Of a stretch of 15,839 nt of DNA, positions 7,426-14,282 are shown piece after piece. The number at the start of each line of letters is the position of its first letter. Position 1 is the first letter of the stretch. The translations under genes were made by a program, and so were the position numbers. The stretch comes from Candidatus Berkelbacteria bacterium (GTDB lineage: Bacteria > Patescibacteriota > UBA1384 > JAHJRZ01), in the NCBI GenBank assembly GCA_026397195.1, contig JAPLVI010000071.1:1-15839 (forward strand). The letters run 5' to 3'. Under the pieces are notes generated by a model, which did no database searches, was not told where the DNA came from, and worked only from the letters and a program-made list of their open reading frames with translations.

Positions 7426-7794
7426 ATGGACGACACAAATCAAGGAATGGGCCAAGAGACACCACAAGGTGGAGATCAGGGTGATATTGAAAAAAACAAA
7501 GGAATGGCGGTTCTCTCTTACATCGGAATTCTTTGTTTAATTCCCCTTCTTGCTGCAAAGGAATCAAAGTTTGCTCAATTCCATGCCAAACAGGGATTAG
7601 TGCTATTTCTTTTTGAAATTGTGGTCGGGATACTTTATGCTATTCCGGTCATTAATGTGGTTATGTTCTTCATCGGCTGGATCCTTTACATTCTGGTTTT
7701 GATTTTGGCAATTATGGGTATAGTTTATACCTTACAAGGAAAGTACTGGAAGATGCCTGTTTTGGGGGGACTTGCAGAAAAATTCAAATTCTAA
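7426..7794 (+). CDS. DUF4870/Tic20-like small membrane protein
   Basis: The 122-residue protein starts with a hydrophilic Gln/Gly-rich tail (about 1-24). The family-typical block NKGMAVLSYIGILCLIPLL then AKESKFAQFHAKQGLVLFLFE follows, and then two more membrane segments at about 62-78 and 80-105. This matches the DUF4870/Tic20-like group of small three- to four-helix membrane proteins, whose biochemical role is not established. The start ATG 7426 has a strong SD, AAAAGGAGG at 7413-7421, in contrast to several neighbours that have none. Upstream lies the three-way-junction structure, and a strong terminator ends the unit at 7813-7841, so the gene can be expressed and controlled on its own. Confidence 0.85.
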   Translation: MDDTNQGMGQETPQGGDQGDIEKNKGMAVLSYIGILCLIPLLAAKESKFAQFHAKQGLVLFLFEIVVGILYAIPVINVVMFFIGWILYILVLILAIMGIVYTLQGKYWKMPVLGGLAEKFKF

Positions 7795-7812
7795 CTCATA
7801 GATAAAAGGAGC

Positions 7813-7841
7813 AAAAAACTCAGGTCTTACCTGGGTTTTTT
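7813..7841. terminator. Intrinsic terminator behind the DUF4870 gene
   Basis: AAAAAACTCAGGT (7813-7825) pairs with ACCTGGGTTTTTT (7829-7841) around CTT, with one G-T pair. The A-run before and T-run after the stem make it usable in both directions. It separates the membrane-protein unit from the pyk promoter. Confidence 0.88.
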
Positions 7842-7871
7842 GTTTGGATTTTAGTTTCTCCTCTTTTGAGG

Positions 7872-7877
7872 TATAAT
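7872..7877 (+). promoter_or_regulatory. -10 element of pyk promoter
   Basis: A perfect TATAAT lies 18 bases before the pyk ATG, just after the terminator. No convincing -35 is visible; a T/C-rich tract (7850-7867) precedes it. Transcription would start near 7884, leaving a leader of only about a dozen bases with no SD, so pyk is probably translated from a very short or SD-independent leader. Confidence 0.55.
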
Positions 7878-7895
7878 TAAGGCAAAGCATAAATT

Positions 7896-9332
7896 ATGAG
7901 AGCAAAAATCGTAGCTACAATTGGTCCTGCTACATCTAGCCCTGAAACTTTAAAAAAAGCAATCCTTGCAGGTATGAATGTCGCCAGGATGAACTTTTCC
8001 CATGGTAGTCATGAGGAATTTGGTGTTTGGATAAAAACAATCAGGGGATACTCCAAAGAGCTTAACCGGCCAATTGCCATAATAGCTGATTTACAAGGCC
8101 CAAGGATTAGACTGGGAAAAATTCCTGGAGGTAAACGAGTACTTTATGAAAACCATGAAGTAGTGCTAGTTGCGGCAAATCCCGAGAGAGGCGAAATTGA
8201 AGTTGGTTATAAACCCTTGATCCGAGAAGTAAAAAAAGGATCTCGTATTCTTTTGAGTGATGGTCTAATTGAGCTTGTTGTTAAGAGTAAAACCAAAAAC
8301 AAGGTAAAATGTGTCGTCGCCGAAGGTGGTGATATTGTTTCGTATTCATCTATTAATCTGCCTGGGACAAAAATAAGACTTTCTCCTTTTACTCAAAAAG
8401 ATGATAAAGATCTTTATTACGGCATTCAAAACAACGTTGATTATGTTGCACTTTCTTTTGTGAGAAAAGGAGGCGATATTCAAAAGGTAAGAAAAAAGAT
8501 CATTGATTATGCAGCCAAGGAAGGGGTCGAGCCACCGAAAATTATTGCCAAAATTGAAAATAAAGAGGCAGTCGATAATCTCTCCTCAATCGTTAAATCA
8601 ACTGACGCTGTTATGGTAGCTCGGGGCGATTTGGGGATTGAAATGCCAGAAGAAGAAGTACCACTTTTACAAAAAAGAATGATTGATGAATCACGGCATG
8701 AAGGCAAACCAGTTATTACGGCCACTCAAATGCTTGATTCAATGGTTGAAAACATCCGTCCGACAAGAGCGGAAGTTTCAGACGTTGCTAATGCCATAGT
8801 TGATGGCACTGATGCCGTGATGCTCTCTAATGAAACGGCAGTCGGGAAATACCCAGTTAAAGCTATCCAGGAAATGAAAAAAATAGTTGAAGAGACAGAA
8901 CGCGGTTTATATGAGCACACTAATATGCATAAATTTTCTTTTCATTATCCTAAGGGAGAATATAAGGAAATTTCCATTACTGATGCGGTTGGATCATCAA
9001 GTTGTGAGATGGCAGCGCACTTAGGCGCAAGATATATCATCACGACGACTTCATCAGGATATTCAGCGCGCATGGTGGCGAAACACAGACCTCATACCGA
9101 AATTCTAGCTTTGACTCCTGACCACATTGTTTATAATCAACTTTCTCTTGTTTGGGGGATACGTCCTCTAATTCTCCCGAATTTTCATACAACTGATGAG
9201 CTTATTTACCAAAGTGTTGATTTACTTACAGATCGAAAGATGATAAAAAAAGGTGACCTCTTGATTATTATTGCCGGCCATCCGGTTGGTATGGGAGGCC
9301 AGACAAACTTAATCAAGGTTCACCGCGTATAA
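7896..9332 (+). CDS. pyk: Pyruvate kinase
   Basis: This glycolytic enzyme transfers phosphate from PEP to ADP, giving pyruvate and ATP. The 478 residues have the standard plan. An N-terminal barrel part carries MNVARMNFSHG (Arg31, Asn33 and Ser35 at the nucleotide/K+ site). ADLQGPRIRLG (Asp65) precedes the B domain. GTKIRLSPFTQKD, YVALSFVRKG, IIAKIENKEAVDN with the catalytic Lys, and DAVMVARGDLGIEMP follow. ATQMLDSM and GTDAVMLSNETAVGKYP complete the barrel, and an allosteric C domain runs from about 350. GPRIR replaces the usual GPKIR. The start has no SD but coincides with the family N-terminus. The stop overlaps the pps start by one base (TAATG), so the two are translationally coupled. Confidence 0.97.
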   Translation: MRAKIVATIGPATSSPETLKKAILAGMNVARMNFSHGSHEEFGVWIKTIRGYSKELNRPIAIIADLQGPRIRLGKIPGGKRVLYENHEVVLVAANPERGEIEVGYKPLIREVKKGSRILLSDGLIELVVKSKTKNKVKCVVAEGGDIVSYSSINLPGTKIRLSPFTQKDDKDLYYGIQNNVDYVALSFVRKGGDIQKVRKKIIDYAAKEGVEPPKIIAKIENKEAVDNLSSIVKSTDAVMVARGDLGIEMPEEEVPLLQKRMIDESRHEGKPVITATQMLDSMVENIRPTRAEVSDVANAIVDGTDAVMLSNETAVGKYPVKAIQEMKKIVEETERGLYEHTNMHKFSFHYPKGEYKEISITDAVGSSSCEMAAHLGARYIITTTSSGYSARMVAKHRPHTEILALTPDHIVYNQLSLVWGIRPLILPNFHTTDELIYQSVDLLTDRKMIKKGDLLIIIAGHPVGMGGQTNLIKVHRV

Positions 9333-11575
9333 TGACAAAGAGGGGCATGAAAAATATTTATTGGTTTAATAAACTCACAAAAGAGGATATACCCAAAGTT
9401 GGAGGGAAAGGTGCCAACTTAGGTGAATTGACTTCTTTGGGTGTATCAGTGCCAAATGGTTTTTGTTTATCCTCCAAGGTCTATTTTGATTTTATTAGAG
9501 CTAATGGAATCGATAAATTAATTCAAAGTGAACTCTCAAATATTGATCCGGAAGATAACAAAGCCCTGCTTCATTCTTCAAAAGTCATTAAAGAGGCGAT
9601 TCTATCGAAAGAAGTTAATTTAGAGCTACAAAAGGAAATATTAGCTGCTTATAGAAAATTAGGACAAGATAAATATGTTGCCGTACGTTCTTCCGCGACC
9701 GCGGAAGACCTTCCCACGGCTTCTTTCGCCGGTCAGCAGGCAACCTTTCTTAATACCCGAGGCGAAAAAAATCTGATTGAAGCAGTCAAGAAATGCTGGG
9801 CCTCTCTCTTTGAACCCAGGGCGATTTATTATCGTACTGTGAATAAATTTGACCATATGAAAGTAGGGCTCGCTATTCCCATTCAGCTCATGGTTGAATC
9901 CGACGTCGCTGGAGTAATGTTTACAATCGATCCTGTTACTAACGATAAAAACCTGCTTGATATAGAGGTAGCATATGGTTTGGGTGAGGTTGTTGTTTCT
10001 GGCGCAGTCAGCCCAGATAGATATCTTGTGGATAAAAACACTCTTGAAATTAAAGATAAAAAAATTGTCAAACAGACTTGGGCGATTAAAAGAGCTGGTG
10101 CAACCAATAAAAGAGTAAAAATAGCATTCGCAGATCAAGAAAAGCAGAAATTAACTGATAAGGAGATAGAAAGTTTGGCTAAAATCGGCAAGATTATTGA
10201 AGAACATTATGGTTCTCCCCAAGACACTGAATTTGCTGTCTCTAGGGGGAAGATTTTTATGGTCCAGTCTCGCCCGGTAACGACCTTAAAGACAAAAGCA
10301 AAATCAAGAGGGACAATTCAAGGTGAACACAGGGTAATTCTTAAGGGAGCGGCAGCCTCTGTTGGTCAAGCAGCTGGAGCAGTTAAGATAGTCTCTACGC
10401 CACAACGACTGGATAAAATCACCAAAGGTGATGTATTAGTCGCCAAAATGACCAACCCAAGTTATGTCCCGGCAATGAAGCGAGCTTCAGCTATTATTAC
10501 CGATCAAGGAGGACAGACATCACACGCAGCGATTGTTTCGCGGGAACTTGCTATCCCCTGTGTTGTTGGAACTTCAGAAGCAACCAAGATATTAAACGAT
10601 GGAGATATTGTCACTGTTGATGGTGAAGAGGGTTTAGTTTATGAAGGCAATGTCGTCGTTGAAAGCCAGGAAGAAGTTGTTGAAAAAGTTAAAAAAATTA
10701 AAACCAGAACCAAGATTTATGTTAATTTAGCCGAAGTTGAGGCGGCCGAACGGATTTCTAAGCTTCCGGTTGATGGCGTTGGACTTTTACGTGCTGAATT
10801 TATGATTGCCGAAATCGGAGAGCATCCGCGGGCAATGCTAGAGAGAGGCAAGGGTAGGGAGTTTGTTAATAAATTGGCAAATGGCATGGAAAGATTTGCT
10901 AAGGCCTTTCACCCGCGCCCGGTGATTTATAGAGCGACTGATTTTAAAACCAACGAGTATAAAAATCTCAAAGGCGGTGCTAAGTATGAACACGACGAGC
11001 CGAACCCCATGATTGGTTATCGCGGGGCGATGCGCTATATCCAGGAGCCGGATTTATTTGAGCTTGAGATTAAAGCCATGAAAAAAGTAAGAAAAATTTA
11101 TAAAAATCTGCATTTGATGATCCCTTTTGTCAGAACTTTAGATGAAATGGAAAAAGTAATTGCACTTTTGAAAAAATTTGGTTTGCCCAGAACAAAGGAT
11201 TTCGAGCTTTATGTGATGTGTGAAGTGCCCTCGACGGTCATTTTGGCACAAGAGTTTATTGATTTGGGGATTGACGGTTTTTCAATAGGTTCGAATGATT
11301 TGACGCAGTTGACCCTTGGTCTTGATAGAGATAACGAACGTGTAGCCTCGGAATTTGACGAGAGAAACCCGGCAGTAATGCAATCAATGAAAAAAGTTAT
11401 TGAAATATGTAAGAAAAATAAAGTCAAATGTTCTATTTGTGGACAAGCGCCTTCAGTTTATCCTGAAGTAACCGAAGCCTTGATTGAGTGGGGCATGACT
11501 TCGGTCTCGGTTAATCCAGACGTAATTATTAAAACCCGTGAACTTGTGGCTGAGGTTGAAAAGAAGATTAAATAA
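9332..11575 (+). CDS. ppsA: Phosphoenolpyruvate synthase
   Basis: The enzyme converts pyruvate plus ATP to PEP, AMP and phosphate, opposing pyruvate kinase. In its 747 residues I see the ATP-grasp-like N-domain (VGGKGANLGEL, AVRSSATAEDLPTASFAGQQ), the swivelling phosphohistidine domain with GGQTSHAAIVSRELAIPCVVGT where His398 is the phosphorylated residue, and the PEP/pyruvate barrel with GLLRAEFM, FVRTLDEM, FSIGSNDLTQLTLGLDRD and the catalytic Cys block ICGQAPSVYPE. These features fit PEP synthase better than PPDK, which is longer. The start may be ATG 9332, overlapping the pyk stop, or ATG 9347, which has AAAGAGG three bases ahead; the family N-terminus favours the second slightly. It shares an operon with pyk and the Nudix gene. 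Confidence 0.96.
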   Translation: MTKRGMKNIYWFNKLTKEDIPKVGGKGANLGELTSLGVSVPNGFCLSSKVYFDFIRANGIDKLIQSELSNIDPEDNKALLHSSKVIKEAILSKEVNLELQKEILAAYRKLGQDKYVAVRSSATAEDLPTASFAGQQATFLNTRGEKNLIEAVKKCWASLFEPRAIYYRTVNKFDHMKVGLAIPIQLMVESDVAGVMFTIDPVTNDKNLLDIEVAYGLGEVVVSGAVSPDRYLVDKNTLEIKDKKIVKQTWAIKRAGATNKRVKIAFADQEKQKLTDKEIESLAKIGKIIEEHYGSPQDTEFAVSRGKIFMVQSRPVTTLKTKAKSRGTIQGEHRVILKGAAASVGQAAGAVKIVSTPQRLDKITKGDVLVAKMTNPSYVPAMKRASAIITDQGGQTSHAAIVSRELAIPCVVGTSEATKILNDGDIVTVDGEEGLVYEGNVVVESQEEVVEKVKKIKTRTKIYVNLAEVEAAERISKLPVDGVGLLRAEFMIAEIGEHPRAMLERGKGREFVNKLANGMERFAKAFHPRPVIYRATDFKTNEYKNLKGGAKYEHDEPNPMIGYRGAMRYIQEPDLFELEIKAMKKVRKIYKNLHLMIPFVRTLDEMEKVIALLKKFGLPRTKDFELYVMCEVPSTVILAQEFIDLGIDGFSIGSNDLTQLTLGLDRDNERVASEFDERNPAVMQSMKKVIEICKKNKVKCSICGQAPSVYPEVTEALIEWGMTSVSVNPDVIIKTRELVAEVEKKIK

Positions 11576-11584
11576 TAGATACTT

Positions 11585-11986
11585 ATGGAGATAAAAACGA
11601 GAATTGTAGCCATTATTGTTATAAAGGGAAAACTTTTAATGCTTAAAGGCAAAGGTTACAAAGAGTTGTGGACTCCTGGTGGTAAAATTAAACCAGGAGA
11701 AAGCGACGAAGATTGCTTGAGAAGAGAATTAGAAGAAGAGACAGGGACTGAACTTCTAAGTATGAAATTTTTCAAAAAATATTCGGCCAAATCCTTTTAC
11801 AGTGAACACATCACTAAGCAGAGAGTATATATTGTTTCTATAAAAGGAAGTAAGATAATACCTCAAGCAGAAATTGAGGATTTTATTTGGCTCTCAAGGA
11901 ATGATTTTGAAAAGGGCAACTATCCTATGATTCCCATCACTCAAAATAAAATTATCCCAGATTTGATCAAGGCTGGGATTTTTTAA
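11585..11986 (+). CDS. Nudix hydrolase
   Basis: Nudix enzymes cleave nucleoside diphosphates linked to another moiety, often clearing oxidised or surplus nucleotides. The 133-residue protein is one domain, and its Nudix box GX5EX7REUXEEXGU is complete: GKIKPGESDEDCLRRELEEE then TGT, at about residues 37-60. The N-terminal strand (TRIVAIIVIKGKLLMLKGKG) and the KELWTPGGK approach are typical of MutT-like members. The substrate cannot be read from the sequence. It begins nine bases after the pps stop with no SD, so it probably depends on coupling to pps. An intrinsic terminator stem lies within its last codons and its poly-T contributes the C-terminal Phe codon and the start of the stop, ending the pyk-pps-nudix operon. 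Confidence 0.92.
   Translation: MEIKTRIVAIIVIKGKLLMLKGKGYKELWTPGGKIKPGESDEDCLRRELEEETGTELLSMKFFKKYSAKSFYSEHITKQRVYIVSIKGSKIIPQAEIEDFIWLSRNDFEKGNYPMIPITQNKIIPDLIKAGIF
11954..11984 (+). terminator. Terminator inside the Nudix gene's 3' end
   Basis: ATCCCAG (11954-11960) pairs with CTGGGAT (11973-11979), loop of 12 bases, followed by a run of six T (11979-11984) that continues into the stop TAA. It fits an economical end of the pyk-pps-nudix transcript. Confidence 0.75.
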
Positions 11987-12009
11987 AATTAAAAAGTACT
12001 CTAAACTTG

Positions 12010-12038
12010 TTGTTGTTTTTTTTCTTTTGTGCCATAAT
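12010..12038 (+). promoter_or_regulatory. Possible promoter of the MazG-like gene
   Basis: TTGTTG (12010-12015), a 17-base T-rich spacer, and CATAAT (12033-12038) resemble a sigma70-type promoter. Transcription would begin around the SD AAGGAGGT (12046-12053), which is unusually close. The -35 lies in a TTG-repeat, so its exact position is uncertain. Confidence 0.45.
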
Positions 12039-12060
12039 CCTTACGAAGGAGGTCTTGCCC

Positions 12061-12795
12061 ATGGAGACAAGCGTTCCTCAGACACTATCTGGATGGTTGC
12101 AGTTCTTCTTCAGCGAATACGGCATGCGTAACCGACTTCGTCTAGGGGGCCCGCTTGAGAGAGTGGGGCTTCTGTCACTTGCGGCCAAGGACCTCCAAGA
12201 TGCCATCCGCAAGAGAAAGGTGCTTGAGCCAAGCATAATTGGCATCGCTCTGGCGCGGGTGGTCGCTCGGATCTTCTGCATCGCCGAGCACTACCTCGAC
12301 TTGCCGCTGGTTGAGTCGTTCGTCACCAAGTACATGAGCGGCGCCTGCAGCTACTGCGAGCAGAGGCCCTGTGCCTGCAGTGAGAGCCGCCGCAGCGAGC
12401 CAACCAAGGTGAAACTCACGAGCCAACCGGACTGCACCTTGGCAGAATGCTGCGCCGAACTGGAAACGAACTACGGAGAAGTCAACCGTGCTTCTGGCAT
12501 CGAGAATCTCGTCAACCGTCTTTTCAGTGAGACTGGCGAGATCTTGAGCTTGGTCATGGGCAGCTTGACTTCTGAGACGAGTAACCAGCAGCTCAAACTC
12601 GAGATCGCTGAAGAGCTCGCCGACGCCCTTGCCTGGTCCATCGCGATCGCTAACTTCATAGGGATGGATCTTCAGGCCGCACTTACCAGTTGGTTCTGGC
12701 CATATTGCCGAGTCTGCCACGCCAGTCCCTGTGAGTGTGGTCCGTTCAGCGTTCGGCTGGTCAACTGGGAGGCCTTCCAGGACACTGAGTCGTAG
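12061..12795 (+). CDS. Tandem MazG-like protein with two CxxC-x4-CxC zinc motifs
   Basis: The 244-residue product appears to be two repeats of an all-alpha MazG/NTP-pyrophosphohydrolase-like domain, each closed by the same putative zinc knuckle: Cys96, 99, 104, 106 and Cys216, 219, 224, 226 (C-x2-C-x4-C-x-C, identical spacing). The second repeat keeps the MazG metal-binding pattern ExxE (157-160) and ExxD (185-188). The first repeat has lost both acidic pairs and is probably structural. MazG-type enzymes hydrolyse (d)NTPs to monophosphates; activity here is inferred. The start ATG 12061 has an ideal SD, AAGGAGGT, at 12046-12053; the longer frame to 12007 would translate the promoter region. 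Base composition is clearly GC-rich (36 of 60 bases G or C in 12301-12360) against AT-rich neighbours, which suggests acquisition. Confidence 0.8.
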   Translation: METSVPQTLSGWLQFFFSEYGMRNRLRLGGPLERVGLLSLAAKDLQDAIRKRKVLEPSIIGIALARVVARIFCIAEHYLDLPLVESFVTKYMSGACSYCEQRPCACSESRRSEPTKVKLTSQPDCTLAECCAELETNYGEVNRASGIENLVNRLFSETGEILSLVMGSLTSETSNQQLKLEIAEELADALAWSIAIANFIGMDLQAALTSWFWPYCRVCHASPCECGPFSVRLVNWEAFQDTES

Positions 12796-12831
12796 TCGAG
12801 TGGTGATCGACGATTCCCTTGTGTACACTAT

Positions 12832-12841
12832 AAGGAGGTGA
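12832..12841 (+). other. Orphan Shine-Dalgarno-like sequence
   Basis: AAGGAGGTGA is a perfect anti-SD complement, but no start codon lies within a usable distance; the next, GTG 12860 and ATG 12870, are about 20 bases or more away and open into the terminator and the tRNA. It forms the first half of a block that is shared with the end of the second GC-rich unit. Confidence 0.5.
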
Positions 12842-12848
12842 ACTACCC

Positions 12849-12894
12849 GGCCCGCCTAGGTGTGCAACAATGCAATCTCGGAGGGCCTTTTTTT
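12849..12894 (+). terminator. Terminator of the first GC-rich unit
   Basis: GGCCCGCC (12849-12856) pairs with GGAGGGCC (12880-12887) with one G/A mismatch, followed by seven T (12888-12894). The loop holds a small TGCA/TGCA helix. Confidence 0.75.
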
Positions 12895-12895
12895 A

Positions 12896-12924
12896 TTGAT
12901 TTTCTCTTATTTTCAGGTTAAGAT
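12896..12924 (+). promoter_or_regulatory. Promoter of tRNA-Ser
   Basis: TTGATT (12896-12901), a 17-base spacer and TAAGAT (12919-12924) form a fair promoter whose start would fall near 12931, three bases before the mature tRNA end. Its first 15 bases match a T-rich repeat found beside the second GC-rich unit. Confidence 0.55.
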
Positions 12925-12933
12925 TATTGATGT

Positions 12934-13020
12934 GGTGGGGTCGCATAGTGGTCTAGTGCGCCTGTTTGGAGTACAGGTAGATCCGCAAGGGTCTCGCGAG
13001 TTCAAATCTCGCCCCCACCG
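12934..13020 (+). tRNA. tRNA-Ser (anticodon GGA)
   Basis: The full cloverleaf can be drawn. The acceptor is GGTGGGG (12934-12940) with CCCCACC (13013-13019) and discriminator G at 13020. The D arm is GCA/TGC. The anticodon stem CCTGT/ACAGG encloses the loop TTGGAGT with GGA at 12968-12970. A long variable arm, GATCC/GGGTC around GCAA, marks a class II tRNA, and the T arm is GCGAG-TTCAAAT-CTCGC. It reads UCC and UCU serine codons. CCA is not encoded. The long arm and anticodon make serine secure. A near-copy of its 3' end lies downstream at 13064-13080. Confidence 0.96.
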
Positions 13021-13033
13021 TTTTAGAAGGTCC

Positions 13034-13080
13034 TGCGCCAGAGGCGCACCCGCCTTGAGTGGGAAATCCCATCCCCACCG
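13034..13080. repeat. Palindromic element plus near-copy of the tRNA 3' end
   Basis: TGCGCC (13034-13039) and GGCGCA (13043-13048) pair around AGA, carrying the same CGCCAGAGGCG core as the element behind rnj. At 13064-13080 a 17-base stretch matches the tRNA 3' end (13004-13020) at 14 positions, including the final CCCCACCG. The copy lacks a proper T arm, so it is not a second tRNA end in use. No protein frame is credible here. Confidence 0.6.
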
Positions 13081-13150
13081 CCAGTTTTTTAGCTTTTGCC
13101 TATGATTGATCGCTAGTTATTTTTAAAATATATAGTATTAATCAACCAAC

Positions 13151-13810
13151 ATGATGAAAAAATTATTTATCTTCTTAGGACTGGCATTAACATTCTTAGT
13201 TCCATCGATAGTCTCGGCGGATATTCTTGAGCCGGGTATGAAAGAAATTGATTATTGTTTTCAGGTTGAAAACATCAAAGATTATTCTGAATATGTATTT
13301 TTATCCTATTTTCAAGAACCAGTAGGAGGACATAAAGTTATAAATCAGGGAGACTGCGTCAGTTTTTACAAATTTAGCAACCCGACTATTTATGCCATAA
13401 AAAAAGGTGATTTTAATGAGAATGAGATCGGTTCAACTGATGAACAGGAAAAAAATTATTTTCAAAATAATAAAAAATTAATTGCTTCCGGGCTTAGCAT
13501 TAAATCTATTGGTAGTGTTAAAGAAAATGATCCAAGACAAAAAGTTGTTGATGTTTATAAAATCGAATCGCTTGATAGCGCCTTATTAAAAATTTTCCCT
13601 CTAAAAGTAATATATACATATACCGATGGCACGTCCGAAGAAAAAATTTATCAATCACAGCCCAATAGTACCGAAACTCCAAAAAGACCAGAGCCATCGA
13701 AGAAAACTTTTCTGCCGTACTGGTTTAGTATAATTTGGTACATAGTTTTGCCATTGATAGCTCTCATCATAATAATAGCTATCTTAATATATCGACGAAC
13801 AAAGAAGTAG
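13151..13810 (+). CDS. Exported protein with C-terminal membrane anchor
   Basis: I do not recognise the family. The 219 residues begin with a classic signal peptide (MMKKLFIFLGLALTFLVPSI, likely cleaved after IVSA at residue 23). An outer domain of about 145 residues follows and has two conserved-looking Cys (CFQVEN, GDCVSFY) that could form a disulfide. A Pro/Ser/Lys-rich spacer leads to a C-terminal helix at about 190-214 with the basic tail YRRTKK. It should be a type I membrane protein with its domain outside. There is no SD; ATG 13151 and ATG 13154 are both possible. The next gene starts six bases after its stop and is all membrane, so the two probably act together. Composition is strongly AT-rich, like the host genome. 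Confidence 0.85.
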   Translation: MMKKLFIFLGLALTFLVPSIVSADILEPGMKEIDYCFQVENIKDYSEYVFLSYFQEPVGGHKVINQGDCVSFYKFSNPTIYAIKKGDFNENEIGSTDEQEKNYFQNNKKLIASGLSIKSIGSVKENDPRQKVVDVYKIESLDSALLKIFPLKVIYTYTDGTSEEKIYQSQPNSTETPKRPEPSKKTFLPYWFSIIWYIVLPLIALIIIIAILIYRRTKK

Positions 13811-13816
13811 ATTTTT

Positions 13817-14122
13817 ATGGTGCAGCAGTTTTTATTGTTAATTATCACAGTTATTATTGAATTTTTTATCCTGTGGCTTTTTATCAGAAAAAATCCATTA
13901 AGAATCTTTTTTTATGCCGCACTTATAAATTTATTCACCTTGCCAGTTGCCAGTTATCTATATCAGAATATCCTAAATAATTTTTTATTGATTGAACTAG
14001 GTGTTTTCCTTATTGAGTGGATTTTAATCATGGTCTTGTTTGAAATAAAATATTATCGAGCGCTGCTTCTATCATTTATCGCGAATTTCATTACCGCGGC
14101 AATAAGTTTGCTATTTAGATAA
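13817..14122 (+). CDS. Small multi-pass membrane protein, partner of 13151-13810
   Basis: The 101 residues form about four helices, at roughly 4-22, 28-48, 54-75 and 81-100, with short basic turns (RKNPLR, KYYR) on the inner side. Helix 2 has an Asn-x5-Pro pattern (INLFTLPVASYLYQN) and helix 3 carries an acidic pair spaced within the membrane (ELGVFLIEWILIMVLFE). Similar Asn/Thr/Pro and Glu patterns occur, as far as I recall, in small membrane proteins paired with exported partners in other bacteria, but I cannot name a family. It begins six bases after the anchored exported protein and has no SD, so translation is probably coupled. A joint envelope role is inferred from the pairing only. Confidence 0.8.
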   Translation: MVQQFLLLIITVIIEFFILWLFIRKNPLRIFFYAALINLFTLPVASYLYQNILNNFLLIELGVFLIEWILIMVLFEIKYYRALLLSFIANFITAAISLLFR

Positions 14123-14199
14123 TAAGAAATTGATGTCGGGTTTTGTCCCAAAGAAATGAAAGTTAAAAATAAATTCGAATTCAGGATCTAAAAAATAAA

Positions 14200-14218
14200 T
14201 TGATTTTTCTTTTATAAA
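14200..14218. repeat. T-rich direct repeat, left copy
   Basis: TTGATTTTTCTTTTATAAA matches 15147-15165 at 18 of 19 positions. The copies bracket the second GC-rich unit. A similar 15-base stretch (12896-12910) follows the first unit's terminator. The rest of the gap 14123-14254 is AT-rich with no gene that I can support. Confidence 0.55.
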
Positions 14219-14254
14219 TAAGCCATTAGCCTATTATTTCAACAGTACTGAAGT

Positions 14255-14282
14255 TATAATGATGTTACAGAACGGTCTGTAA
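14255..14282 (+). promoter_or_regulatory. Promoter -10 with operator-like palindrome
   Basis: TATAAT (14255-14260) is followed by a perfect inverted repeat, TTACAGA (14265-14271), ACGG, TCTGTAA (14276-14282), which covers the expected start of transcription. It could be a repressor operator, or a leader hairpin a few bases before the SD at 14290-14297. No clear -35 is present. Confidence 0.5.

Noticed and set aside
9659..10138. 159-codon minus-strand frame inside pps
   Set aside because: It is a shadow of the well-conserved pps coding sequence, and its composition is not protein-like.
12175..12828. Long minus-strand frame across the MazG-like gene
   Set aside because: GC-rich DNA often leaves long antisense frames. 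The plus strand has the SD, the repeated Cys motifs and the terminator.
12860..13105. Plus-strand frame of 81 codons behind the first terminator
   Set aside because: It runs through the terminator and the whole tRNA-Ser gene and has no protein-like character.
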